Assembly (NCBI RefSeq): GCF_012911815.1
Contig: NZ_JAATNW010000002.1
Span: 472,980 to 536,979 of the forward strand
Source: Alteromonas ponticola
GTDB lineage: Bacteria > Pseudomonadota > Gammaproteobacteria > Enterobacterales > Alteromonadaceae
Length of the DNA: 64,000 nucleotides
Direction of reading: 5' to 3'
Position 1 is the stretch's first letter. The number at the start of each line of letters is the position of its first letter. Below are positions 56,425-64,000 of the stretch, one piece after another. The translations under genes were made by a program, and so were the position numbers. The notes under the pieces are model-generated. The model did no database searches and had not been told where the DNA came from. It worked only from the letters and a program-made list of their open reading frames with translations.

Positions 56425-57210
56425 TTAGTGAAGTTGGTTACGATATTGTTCAAACCAGCGGGTAGAAAACTTCTCTACAGAATGATCTTTAAATTTCACA
56501 AAATGGTTTCGTTTGTCAGTACAAATCACATTCTCAACATGTTGAAGGTTTACTGCTACTGAGCGGCTGATCCTTAAAAAGTGATGGTTATCCAGCGTTT
56601 TAAGTAAGGTGCCTAGGCTGCTTCTGATATAAAGTTCATCCTGTCGGGTGATGACCTTCATGTAATCGCCTTCAGCATGAATCTTGATAATATCCTGCCA
56701 GGCTAACACGACGGTGTTGGTCAGCGTTTTTAACACCAGCATATTACCCTTTTGTGCATCAAAAAAGCGGGCAATACGTGCAGAAACAGCGGCGGCCGGG
56801 ATCCCCAGTTGTTGGCTGAGCCCTTGCTGAATGGCGCGCCATTTTGACGCAATTTCATCACTGCATAACTGCTGTTTTAACCGCATCCCCACTTTGGCAA
56901 CCTGCTCTTCGACTAAGGGCGTCGACAAAAAGCAAAATGCATTTTGCGCAAATGCCTGTAATGCATCATGGTTATCAGCGCCCAGCAGAACCAGACGTTC
57001 TACAGGATGAAACAGTAGCGAGGTGTGTTGCCAGGTGGCCAGATCGCAAAACAAGGTTACATGTGCAGGCTTTTGCTGAGGCAAGTCAGAAGACGTGACC
57101 ATTTCAACCGCATCAAATATGGCCATATCAATTAATCGCTGCTTCAATTCAGCTGCCGTGTTTTTTGATTGCAATGCAATCATGCCGACGCGCAAAGCTT
57201 TATCGTTCAT
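56425..57210 (-). CDS. LytTR-type DNA-binding regulator with degenerate receiver
   Basis: A 261-residue regulator. The C-terminal LytTR domain (about 155-260) has the expected VLAWQDIIKIHAEGDYMKV, LLKTLDNHHFLRISRSVAVNL and FSTRWFEQYR segments. The N-terminal half (about 5-115) has the size and pattern of a response-regulator receiver but lacks the usual acidic pair at the first strand, so phosphorylation is doubtful. It lies directly upstream of lrgAB on the same strand with a 104-base gap. LytTR regulators control lrgAB in Gram-positive bacteria, so these genes are its likely targets. No partner kinase is nearby. Confidence 0.85.
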   Translation of the reverse strand: MNDKALRVGMIALQSKNTAAELKQRLIDMAIFDAVEMVTSSDLPQQKPAHVTLFCDLATWQHTSLLFHPVERLVLLGADNHDALQAFAQNAFCFLSTPLVEEQVAKVGMRLKQQLCSDEIASKWRAIQQGLSQQLGIPAAAVSARIARFFDAQKGNMLVLKTLTNTVVLAWQDIIKIHAEGDYMKVITRQDELYIRSSLGTLLKTLDNHHFLRISRSVAVNLQHVENVICTDKRNHFVKFKDHSVEKFSTRWFEQYRNQLH

Positions 57211-57264
57211 ATCACTTCAAACAGACTGCCTCTGAGGGCGTAATCAGAGGCAATGCAGCCATGA

Positions 57265-57585
57265 TCATCGGCTTGCAGTCAGGGTTCTGGTTTTGCCGCC
57301 CGTTTTACGCTCAATCATCACGTACATAGGCTGTGAATTATAGTTGCCGGCAAACGTCAGCATATCCTGACCATTACAACGTAGCCCTTTGTTCAGCTGG
57401 CGAAATTTAATTCTGCTGTTTTTTACCGCACGGTTAAACTTGAGTTTATTTCCAGAAGCAATGGCGTAGCACACCTTTTTCAGTTCAGCTTCGTAAGGAA
57501 CGCTTTTTGCGCTAACCGAAGCGCTAGTCATTGTTAAGCCCGCTGTTGCAAGCAAAGTTGTAAAAAATGCTATGTGTTTTTTCAT
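57265..57585 (-). CDS. Small exported DUF3718-like protein
   Basis: A 106-residue exported protein. I chose ATG 57585 because AGGAAA lies just upstream and a clean signal peptide follows (MKKHIAFFTTLLATAG, cleavage SVSA-K near residue 26). The mature part has two cysteines (KKVCYAIASGN and LRCNGQDML) and the pattern CNGxxxLxFA typical of DUF3718 proteins of Shewanella and Alteromonas. Function unknown. Stands alone, downstream of nothing obvious; the 172-base gap to the divergent gene at 57818 holds no gene I can support. Confidence 0.7.
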   Translation of the reverse strand: MKKHIAFFTTLLATAGLTMTSASVSAKSVPYEAELKKVCYAIASGNKLKFNRAVKNSRIKFRQLNKGLRCNGQDMLTFAGNYNSQPMYVMIERKTGGKTRTLTASR

Positions 57586-57817
57586 GACGCTTTCCTCTTG
57601 TGTATCCTTTCCCACCAACGAAAAAGGTAATTCAAAAATAGGCAAAAGCGGCTTGGAATGCGTGCGAAATTCGGTAAATCGCGTTTGGTTGCGGTGTTGC
57701 GATTAACGGGGTACTGAGGCAGACTAACTGTCGGCCAGGCAGGTAATTCAACGTAGCGTCAACACACTTTGTTACCAGGGCTGCAGGCATAGTAAAAATA
57801 ACAACAGCGCATGCACT

Positions 57818-58477
57818 ATGGTTACTCAACAGTCATATAAACAGATTAAAGATCAGATCCAGCCAGGCGACATCATTGCGTTTGGCGGTAATGCCATACT
57901 TTCCAATTGGGTAAAGCTAACCACGCAATCGCAGGTCACCCACGTGGCCATGGTACTGAATCAAGCCAATGACGGTGATGATACTGGCTGTACGTGCAGC
58001 TACGTTATTGAGGCAATGCTTTCATTAGAAACCGTTGGTGTGGCGATCAATAAACTGTGTAAACGAATTAGCGAGTATAACGGAGATATCTGGTGGTTAC
58101 CGTTAAGCAAAGAAGCGCGCCACAGTTTTACCGCCAATCAACAACGGTTTATAGACTACATGCAATTGCAGCAGAATAAGCCGTATGATTTATTTCAGTT
58201 GTTTGGGGCGACGGTTGATTGCTTTGATCGCCACCCCTGGTTAAGTCGATTGACTTATAACGAAGAGGATACCCGTCGCTGGTTTTGTTCAGAGTTAGTG
58301 GCGAAAGGATTGCAGATGGCTGGTGTGATTGAGGGGGTAAACGGTTCTGAGGTGACACCTATTGATATATGTCGTTTCACCATTTATCAGCCCACGTATT
58401 CGCAAATAAAGGGGGAGTCAAACATCATTACAGGCTTTAACCAAAGCATTCCGACCCACTGGGGACAACGTCTTTAA
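57818..58477 (+). CDS. YiiX-like permuted NlpC/P60 hydrolase
   Basis: A 219-residue cytoplasmic protein of the permuted papain-like (YiiX/YebB, LRAT-related) group. The permuted order is visible: the His motif QVTHVAMV (His42) comes first, and the nucleophile Cys in WFCSELVAKGL (Cys158) later. The opening QIQPGDIIAFGG is also characteristic. Relatives cleave peptides or acyl/amide bonds; the substrate here is unknown. No signal peptide. Stand-alone gene, convergent with the next one. Confidence 0.82.
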   Translation: MVTQQSYKQIKDQIQPGDIIAFGGNAILSNWVKLTTQSQVTHVAMVLNQANDGDDTGCTCSYVIEAMLSLETVGVAINKLCKRISEYNGDIWWLPLSKEARHSFTANQQRFIDYMQLQQNKPYDLFQLFGATVDCFDRHPWLSRLTYNEEDTRRWFCSELVAKGLQMAGVIEGVNGSEVTPIDICRFTIYQPTYSQIKGESNIITGFNQSIPTHWGQRL

Positions 58478-58503
58478 TGCCCCCTGCCGGAAATTCACCT
58501 GAA

Positions 58504-58833
58504 TTAAAATGTGCTGTCCTGGTGAATTTTGATGAACATATTGGTGTTCGCTTTACTGTAATCGATTTTATACTCTTTACCGTTTAGCGTCTGGATAAAC
58601 AGCAGTGTTTTCTCATCGCCAAACACATCGCTAGCAGTAACATCCACTAATTCTAAATCCATCATTTTTGCATCGCGCTTATTCTCAGGAATTTTTCCTT
58701 CGTAGCGCTTGATACCTTTGTACGTAACTATGATAGGGGGATCTTCGTCACCATTAACAATTAGCAAATCTAACTTTCTAACTTTGTGAATGATGGTGTT
58801 ACGACCGCTTACCAGAAAGGGTCTTTCTGTCAT
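58504..58833 (-). CDS. Hypothetical protein, 109 residues
   Basis: A small soluble protein I do not recognise. I chose ATG 58833 because GGAG sits six bases upstream; an ATG at 58845 would add four residues. The composition is charged, with beta-type segments (LDLLIVNGDEDPPIIVTYKG, TLLFIQTLNGKEYKIDY) and no signal peptide, cysteine motif or membrane segment. It lies between the YiiX-like gene and the second di-heme cluster. Confidence 0.6.
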   Translation of the reverse strand: MTERPFLVSGRNTIIHKVRKLDLLIVNGDEDPPIIVTYKGIKRYEGKIPENKRDAKMMDLELVDVTASDVFGDEKTLLFIQTLNGKEYKIDYSKANTNMFIKIHQDSTF

Positions 58834-58945
58834 TATTATCTCCATACTGGCTTGGTAATACTGTTAGCAGACAAAAGATACCAAAGAACCAGGCTAAATG
58901 CACTTACTAGATACAGCATTTCATTAACATTTTGCCCTTTATATA

Positions 58946-60046
58946 TCAGTTTAAGGGTGGACCATACGCTGGGTTTGTCAAAAACGAATTATCCGTCAAA
59001 CTGTTTAAAAATGCTTCCAGCGCGATTTTTTCCTCATCAGTTAGCGCAAAGCCTTTTACAAAGGGGCTTTTGTGTGGATTGGACTTGCCTTGCTCACTCC
59101 CCCCCTGCGCATAAAATTCAATCACTTCTGCCAGCGAGGCAATGCTGCCATCATGCATGTAAGGCGCACTTAAGGCGATGTTTCGCAACGTTGGTGCGCG
59201 AAACTTGCCCATGTCCTCCTGCTTATGGGTTATGCGAACCAATCCCTGGTCGTCGGAAGGATATGCGCCTTGACCATCTTCATTGTACATACCCGTGTTA
59301 TGAAATGGTTGCAAAACGAGGCTTTGACCGGTGTGGGTACTGGACTGACTAAAGTTAACCCCACCATGACAATGAAAACATTCTGTACGTTCGGAAAAAA
59401 ATAAATTCATTCCCTTAATCTGTTGTGGGGTTAATGCGCTATCGTCACCCTGATAGGCATACTGATCGAAGGGACTATTAAACGAAGTGATTGAACGCAC
59501 AAAACTGGCCAGCGCTTTCACTATCCTATCGAAATTGGGCGTTTTGGTAGCAAAAGCCGCGTCGAACAAGCGCTCATATTCGTGGGTGGTTAATCGTTTG
59601 AGAATAATATCTTCATGCCCGGTGATTCCCAGCTCTACTGGCGATTCATTAAATAAGGGAATCAACAGCTGCTGTTCGATCTGGGCAAACCCATTGTGTG
59701 CCCAGGTGAAGGCGCTGTTGTACGCCACATTAACTAATGCCATGCTATTTCGCGAGACTTTATCTCCGGTTGCCCCGGTGGCGTGCACAGTGGCTTGGGC
59801 GAAGGCAAATTGCTGCTGATGACAGGATGCGCAGGACTGGGTTTGATTTACGCTGAGTGCGGTATCATAAAATAGCCGCCGTCCCAGCCTGACCTTTTCC
59901 TCGGTGAGAGGATTACCGACCGGAACTACTGGCGGCGGAACCGTTTCGGGCAGGTTAAAGGTATAGGGTGTACTTTGCGGCTGGCACGCGCTGGCCAGCA
60001 CTGTAATCAATACAGCGAACGCAGAGATTAATCCCAGCTTAGCCAT
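58946..60046 (-). CDS. Di-heme enzyme of a metallo-mystery-type pair (MauG/MbnH-like)
   Basis: A 366-residue predicted lipoprotein di-heme enzyme. I chose ATG 60046, which gives a conventional signal with lipobox LASAC (Cys21); ATG 60082 would add 12 residues and overlap the upstream gene more. Heme sites are CASCH (Cys72, Cys75, His76) and CFHCH (Cys223, Cys226, His227). LGRRLFYDTALS, NSMALVNVAYNSAFTW and APTLRNIALSAPYMHDGS mark the di-heme enzyme family that pairs with MbnP-like proteins. It overlaps the MbnP-like gene by 19 bases. It differs from the first di-heme enzyme in its anchor and its heme-2 motif. Confidence 0.9.
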   Translation of the reverse strand: MAKLGLISAFAVLITVLASACQPQSTPYTFNLPETVPPPVVPVGNPLTEEKVRLGRRLFYDTALSVNQTQSCASCHQQQFAFAQATVHATGATGDKVSRNSMALVNVAYNSAFTWAHNGFAQIEQQLLIPLFNESPVELGITGHEDIILKRLTTHEYERLFDAAFATKTPNFDRIVKALASFVRSITSFNSPFDQYAYQGDDSALTPQQIKGMNLFFSERTECFHCHGGVNFSQSSTHTGQSLVLQPFHNTGMYNEDGQGAYPSDDQGLVRITHKQEDMGKFRAPTLRNIALSAPYMHDGSIASLAEVIEFYAQGGSEQGKSNPHKSPFVKGFALTDEEKIALEAFLNSLTDNSFLTNPAYGPPLN

Positions 60047-60822
60047 GGCCGACTTTGCAGGTTTTTCATCAGACGACCGCATATCCCTGAATCGGGAGCT
60101 TCAAACTTACACCCGTCCGACTCAACCAGATTGGTCTGCATGATGAGATGCGGTAATGACACTTCCAGCGCCAGATCATAATCCAGTTGTGTCATCGGCA
60201 GGATCACATTGACCCGGTTGGTGAAGGTACAGGATTTTTCCGGTGGTCGCACCGCCGAGTCAGACACACAGCCAACGCTCCCTAAATGGTATGAAAAGGT
60301 ATGCTCGGCATTTTGTTTTTGGCGTAGATCCAGACGCAAAAATTTGTGGCCATCTTGCCAGGACCAGAACATGGAACTGTCATTTAACGGCGAGGGTTGT
60401 ATCAGCGGGTTAGCGTGATTTTCAGCAAAGGGCAAACCTAACGTAAAACGAAAAGCGGTTGACAGTTTCATTAACTCTTTGGTGGCTTCAAGCTTCAGGC
60501 TGGTATTGGTGGCGTTAGCGTTTTGACAGTTGCTGTGAAATTTGAGTAAGGCTATGTCCGGTGTTTGCCAGGGTGACTCTTTAAATTTGATGCGTTGCCA
60601 GCGTCCATCCACCCGCACTTCGGGTTCGCTGACGTAAAAACCCAGATATTCAATCTGCCAGCGTTCGCCCGCCAGTTTAATCTCAAAGGGACACTGTGAG
60701 GTATTCATTCTTTTAACCGACACCGGAATTTCCCCTGCGCCCGGATTAGTAAAGAATGCGCTATCACATCCGGCCAACGCCAGACACAGTATAACTATGA
60801 AAGAACAAAAAGAAGTTTGCAT
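60028..60822 (-). CDS. MbnP-like lipoprotein, cysteine-rich subtype
   Basis: A 264-residue lipoprotein. The start is ATG 60822 (a GTG at 60834 would add four residues); the signal ends in lipobox LAGC (Cys19). It matches the partner protein of metallo-mystery pairs: MFWSWQDGHKFLRLDLR carries the same tryptophan pair as the first cluster's MAWNW. Besides the lipobox it has six cysteines (SQC, SNC, VGC, KSC, DGC, GIC), fitting the four-Cys-motif subtype. Probably a periplasmic metal-binding protein modified by the di-heme enzyme encoded downstream. Divergent from the propeller gene at 60885. Confidence 0.82.
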   Translation of the reverse strand: MQTSFCSFIVILCLALAGCDSAFFTNPGAGEIPVSVKRMNTSQCPFEIKLAGERWQIEYLGFYVSEPEVRVDGRWQRIKFKESPWQTPDIALLKFHSNCQNANATNTSLKLEATKELMKLSTAFRFTLGLPFAENHANPLIQPSPLNDSSMFWSWQDGHKFLRLDLRQKQNAEHTFSYHLGSVGCVSDSAVRPPEKSCTFTNRVNVILPMTQLDYDLALEVSLPHLIMQTNLVESDGCKFEAPDSGICGRLMKNLQSRPWLSWD

Positions 60823-60884
60823 CAAAAACTGCACAATTAATTACCGCTCTGCTAAATTTTAATAGGTTATTATCAAAGTGAAAA

Positions 60885-63671
60885 GTGAATAGTGAGAAGT
60901 GTTTGCGTTGTTTTAGTTTAAAGCGTTACCTACCCGCTGCGATTGTGCTGTTTTGTGTTGCCATCAGTCAAGCAGTTCACGCACATAGTGAAGATGACAA
61001 GTCCCGTTTCGTTGCCCCTAATGGCAACGATGCAGGTGCCTGTGATAACCGCTTTCGTCCCTGTCAATCCATCGCTTATGCCGCTGCCCAGGCCAACAAA
61101 GGCGACAAAGTCCTGGTATCTGTTGGCCATTACGCGGTAGTTGATGAGCAGACATTATTTTATCTGATTGGTGAACTGGTGCAGGTACAGGGCGGCTACA
61201 GTCAATCTGATCATTACCAAATTCAAAATCCGGCAATGTATGACACCGTACTATCCGGGGTGCCGGTCTCGTTTGCCGGACAACTTGCACGTAAAGGGTT
61301 TAATGTAATCGCAGACGGGAAACAGGAAACGGCCTCGGCAGTGTCCCAACAGATTACCCAGGCGGTCACAAAGATGTCACAGCGCCATAGTCGCGCCGAT
61401 TGCGTGGATGGTGTCGCGGCTGGTTTCAGCTGTCGCAATATTGCATTGCTTGCGCATTTGCCTCTGGCGGACTTACCAACCAATTCCACCACGGCCAACG
61501 ACATTTGGGGGCATGTTGACCTTAACACCATGCGCGAATACGCCTTGATCGGGTTACGTCGCGGTGTCGCGGTCATCGATGTGACTGAGCCGGAGTCGCC
61601 CACTATCATTGGCTCCATAGAGGGAGCCACCACCACCTGGCGAGACATCAAGGTTTATCAGTACTTCAACCGCGCAACTCATAGCTGGCGTGCCTATGCA
61701 TATGTCAGCGCAGATAGTGCCAGTGAAGGCCTGCGTATCATTGATTTAAGTCAGCTACCCGATCGCATCAGTGAAATTGAATCACTGGATGACGATGCCA
61801 GAGCGCATAATATTTATGTCTCGCATGTGGATTATGGCCTGAACATTTCTTTACCCGACAGCACCTCTGAGTTGATCGTCGCAGGCTCGGAAAATAATTT
61901 TGGCGCATGGCGAAGTTACCGGCTTACTTCACCGGCTAGCCCCTCCCCCGCTTATCAAAATGACATAGCGACCAGAACAGACTATTCCCACGATGTGTCG
62001 GGCTTTTTCGTCACTGATGAACGCGCCCGTGAAGATTGCCGGGGCAATAGCTCTATTTCCTGTAGTGTTATTCTGGATTTTAATGAAGAAAGCGTACGTT
62101 TATGGGATACCAGCAACCCGGAATTACCCTGGGAAATTGGCGAAGCTACTTACCCTAACCTGGCGTACACCCACAGCGGCTGGACCAGCGACGACAACCA
62201 ATATTTGTTTGTGCATGACGAACTGGACGAATCGTCACTGAATCTGAATACCGCTGTACATGTTTTCGATATCAGCGATTTGACCGTTCCTAGCCTGGTT
62301 GCCACCTGGCAAGGCGACACCCGCGCCATTGATCATAACGGTTACGCCAAAGGCAACCGCTACTATATGTCCAATTATGAGCGCGGCCTGACTGTTTTAG
62401 ATATTACCGACCCCACGGCGCCGCAAGAGGCGGGCTTTTTCGATACCTTCCCCTCCTCTGATAATGCCTCGTTTAATGGCGCCTGGGGTGTTTACCCTTT
62501 TTTACCCAGCGGTAATATTCTGGTTAGCGACATTCAGGGGGGTCTGTACCTGTTTCGTGATAACACAGCTAATAGCGATGGAACCTCCGTCGGTTTTCGC
62601 GACGCAAAGATGACCGCACAACCGGGCGAATCACTGAGTATACCTGTGCAAAGAACGGGCACAGCTAACATCAATGTGGATTACCGCATTATTTACGGCT
62701 CGGCTGATAACACCGATATCACCGCCAGCGACGGTACGTTAACCTGGAATGCTCCTGAAGATCCCAATCAGCCCATTGAGATTGAAATTACTGCAAACGA
62801 AGAAGATGAATTTGTCGAACAGTTTTTTGTTCGCCTGATGAATCCTTCTACGGGTAATATTGCTGGCGATGCAGGGTTAATCAAGGTCAATATTGACAGC
62901 ACCCGCGGCAATCAAGGTGTTGCCAATTTTAGCAGTGAACGCTTTGAAGTAGCCGAAACCGTTGGTGTCTATAATGTTAACGTTGCACGTGTCGGCGGCA
63001 GCCAGGGTACGCTGCAGATTCAATACGACGTCAGCGCGGGTAGCGCCAGTACCGACGACTTTGAGCCTGTCTCCGGCAATCTCAGTTGGGAGGACGGCGA
63101 TAATCAAGACAAAGTCATTGCCATCACCCTTTTTGATGATGAGATTAATGAAGAAACCGAAACCCTTATCATCACCCTGACCGGCTCCGCAGACAATGGC
63201 GTAGGTGATATCGCCACTACCACTATCGCTATTCGCGATGATGAATCCAATCAGTCACCACAGGTTAATGCAGGTGCTAACCAAACCGTTAGTGCAGGTG
63301 CACAGGTGAGGTTAAACGCCACTGCCAGCGATCCTGAAAATGACGCGCTGACCTACTCATGGCAACAAACAGCGGGCGAAAACGTATCACTGGTTGAATC
63401 AGACAGCCTGACCCCATCTTTCACCGCCCCGAGCACGGCGACAACCCTCACCCTGAGCTTAACCGCTACCGATGAGTTTGGCGCCAGTGCCAGTGACGAG
63501 CTCACCATTACCGTGGCCACCACTAAAGATGACAATAACAGTGATTCAGGCAACAATGCAGGCTCAAGCGGTGGCGGCGGAGGCGCGCTGAACGCCACGC
63601 TCATCTTGTTGCTCACGCTCACCGCGAGCATGAGGATAATCGGTAAACGCAGCAAGGCGACTTATTTTTAA
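60885..63671 (+). CDS. Choice-of-anchor B beta-propeller protein with Calx-beta, PKD/REJ and GlyGly-CTERM
   Basis: A 928-residue exported protein, GTG start at 60885. In order: signal peptide (about 10-34); a short beta-helix-type start FVAPNGNDAGACDNRFRPCQ (42-61); a long LVIVD-type propeller region (about 190-570) with GVAVIDVTEPESPTIIGS, LRIIDLSQLPD and LTVLDITDPTAPQEAG; two Calx-beta modules (about 575-790) ending in DEFVEQFFVRL and DEINEETETL; a PKD/REJ-like domain (about 805-890); and a tail of Gly-rich SGGGGG, membrane segment and basic end. That tail is a GlyGly-CTERM signal, normally cut by rhombosortase in type II secretion hosts. Divergent from the di-heme/MbnP-like pair, 62 bases from that gene's ATG. 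Confidence 0.87.
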   Translation: MNSEKCLRCFSLKRYLPAAIVLFCVAISQAVHAHSEDDKSRFVAPNGNDAGACDNRFRPCQSIAYAAAQANKGDKVLVSVGHYAVVDEQTLFYLIGELVQVQGGYSQSDHYQIQNPAMYDTVLSGVPVSFAGQLARKGFNVIADGKQETASAVSQQITQAVTKMSQRHSRADCVDGVAAGFSCRNIALLAHLPLADLPTNSTTANDIWGHVDLNTMREYALIGLRRGVAVIDVTEPESPTIIGSIEGATTTWRDIKVYQYFNRATHSWRAYAYVSADSASEGLRIIDLSQLPDRISEIESLDDDARAHNIYVSHVDYGLNISLPDSTSELIVAGSENNFGAWRSYRLTSPASPSPAYQNDIATRTDYSHDVSGFFVTDERAREDCRGNSSISCSVILDFNEESVRLWDTSNPELPWEIGEATYPNLAYTHSGWTSDDNQYLFVHDELDESSLNLNTAVHVFDISDLTVPSLVATWQGDTRAIDHNGYAKGNRYYMSNYERGLTVLDITDPTAPQEAGFFDTFPSSDNASFNGAWGVYPFLPSGNILVSDIQGGLYLFRDNTANSDGTSVGFRDAKMTAQPGESLSIPVQRTGTANINVDYRIIYGSADNTDITASDGTLTWNAPEDPNQPIEIEITANEEDEFVEQFFVRLMNPSTGNIAGDAGLIKVNIDSTRGNQGVANFSSERFEVAETVGVYNVNVARVGGSQGTLQIQYDVSAGSASTDDFEPVSGNLSWEDGDNQDKVIAITLFDDEINEETETLIITLTGSADNGVGDIATTTIAIRDDESNQSPQVNAGANQTVSAGAQVRLNATASDPENDALTYSWQQTAGENVSLVESDSLTPSFTAPSTATTLTLSLTATDEFGASASDELTITVATTKDDNNSDSGNNAGSSGGGGGALNATLILLLTLTASMRIIGKRSKATYF

Positions 63672-63712
63672 CCAATCAAACCACCCGCACACTAAAAGCG
63701 TGTGCAAGTGGG

Positions 63713-63741
63713 GTGACAAGCACAAAAAAAGTGCTTATACT
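63713..63741 (+). promoter_or_regulatory. Promoter of the tRNA-Ile gene
   Basis: GTGACA at 63713-63718 and TATACT at 63736-63741 are 17 bases apart. They are followed by a GC-rich discriminator (TCGCCCCGC), typical of stable RNA promoters under stringent control. The tRNA begins about 50 bases downstream. Confidence 0.7.
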
Positions 63742-63790
63742 TCGCCCCGCTTCGAAAAACCTGTTCAGGTACTTCGAGCCCATCTCAAAT

Positions 63791-63867
63791 GGCCCCATAG
63801 CTCAGTTGGTTAGAGCATCCGACTCATAATCGGCAGGTCCCCTGTTCAAGTCAGGGTGGGGCCACCA
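63791..63867 (+). tRNA. ileX: tRNA-Ile(CAU), lysidine-modified isoleucine tRNA
   Basis: A 77-base cloverleaf with encoded CCA. The acceptor arm GGCCCCA pairs with TGGGGCC, and the T-arm has GTTCAAGTC. The anticodon is CAT in GACTCATAATC. The GGCCCC start, D-arm and anticodon-arm match E. coli tRNA-Ile2 rather than elongator Met (GGCTACG start). TilS converts C34 to lysidine so that it reads AUA codons. Confidence 0.93.
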
Positions 63868-63873
63868 TTTTTC

Positions 63874-64000
63874 GGCTCTACCTCATAAACGGGGGATCAG
63901 CATTCATCTCACTCGATTAATTACACCATCCCATCCACAATGGGTCATTACTCTTATTCTGTAATTTTCAAAATTTCTAAAACCATACGCTCTTCTCGAT
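63874..64000 (-). mobile_element. End of an ISL3-type insertion sequence, cut by window edge
   Basis: The element begins at GGCTCTACC (63874), close to the usual ISL3 terminal repeat, and runs off the window. It lies six bases after the tRNA 3' end. CATTTTTC at 63866-63873 is a candidate 8-base target duplication; the other end is not visible. Confidence 0.65.
63904..64000 (-). CDS. ISL3-family transposase, C-terminal fragment
   Basis: The last 31 codons of a minus-strand gene, open to the window edge with stop TGA at 63904-63906. The sequence contains AYGFRNFENYRIRV and ends GWDGVINRVR, the characteristic C-terminus of ISL3 (IS204/IS1001) DDE transposases. Only the end is visible, so completeness cannot be judged. 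Confidence 0.75.
   Translation of the reverse strand, partial: SRRAYGFRNFENYRIRVMTHCGWDGVINRVR

Noticed and set aside
58786..59352. A 188-codon plus-strand open frame
   Set aside because: Mostly antisense to the second di-heme enzyme gene, whose heme motifs are unambiguous.
61223..61651. A 142-codon minus-strand open frame
   Set aside because: Antisense inside the choice-of-anchor B gene; no family features.
63791..63867. Reading the CAT-anticodon tRNA as elongator tRNA-Met
   Set aside because: The GGCCCC acceptor and the arms match tRNA-Ile2 (lysidine type), not elongator Met.

Overview
The window looks like chromosomal DNA of a marine gammaproteobacterium of the order Alteromonadales, most likely Alteromonadaceae. 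This rests on gene content and order: arcB beside gltBD, a full ccmABCDEFGHI operon, recA-pncC-mutS, pyrG-eno, leuABCD behind an attenuator, and srmB-rdgB-hemW. Most of the sequence is conserved housekeeping DNA. The accessory material is concentrated at about 41.2-46.0 kb and 57-64 kb.

Layout. 0-1.1 kb: 5' part of arcB (minus), cut by the window edge. 1.7-7.6 kb: gltBD, glutamate synthase. 7.7-11.4 kb: small secreted protein, POT peptide transporter, small membrane protein, galE. 11.7-14.0 kb: large glycine-tract lipoprotein (minus). 14.3-22.2 kb: ccmABCDEFGHI and an MlaA-type lipoprotein as one overlapping minus-strand operon. 22.4-24.6 kb: FliK-like and stand-alone FlhB C-terminal-domain genes. 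24.7-29.1 kb: recA with a LexA box, pncC, mutS. 29.3-32.2 kb: pyrG, eno. 32.3-33.9 kb: two accessory genes, one with a PEP-CTERM-like tail. 34.0-38.8 kb: leu leader peptide, attenuator and leuABCD. 39-41.2 kb: an HD-GYP protein with a damaged HD motif and a CDF transporter. 41.2-46.0 kb: an island of propeller lipoprotein, di-heme peroxidase, MbnP-like lipoprotein and esterase. 46.1-48.1 kb: gspB-like and gspA. 48.3-52.4 kb: cca, srmB, rdgB, hemW. 52.7-58.8 kb: small secreted and regulatory genes, including receiver-CheC, PAS, lrgAB and a LytTR regulator. 58.9-63.7 kb: a second di-heme/MbnP-like pair divergent from a large beta-propeller protein with a GlyGly-CTERM tail. 63.8-64.0 kb: tRNA-Ile(CAU) and the end of an ISL3-type insertion sequence.

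The most interesting signals are linked. (1) Two separate MauG/MbnH-like di-heme enzymes each sit beside an MbnP-like partner, and each pair lies next to a different exported beta-propeller protein. (2) The first of these sets lies between the intact gspB-like gene and a decayed, same-orientation copy of the gspB 3' end about 4.9 kb away, so the island has a visible insertion or duplication scar. (3) The intact GspB-like protein carries an N-terminal module resembling the DUF3391 domain of the HD-GYP protein 6 kb away. (4) The second propeller protein ends in a GlyGly-CTERM signal, a class tied to type II secretion. Together these suggest a periplasmic or surface heme/copper redox function, but this is inference from family membership and context. 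Nothing here was confirmed by a database search.
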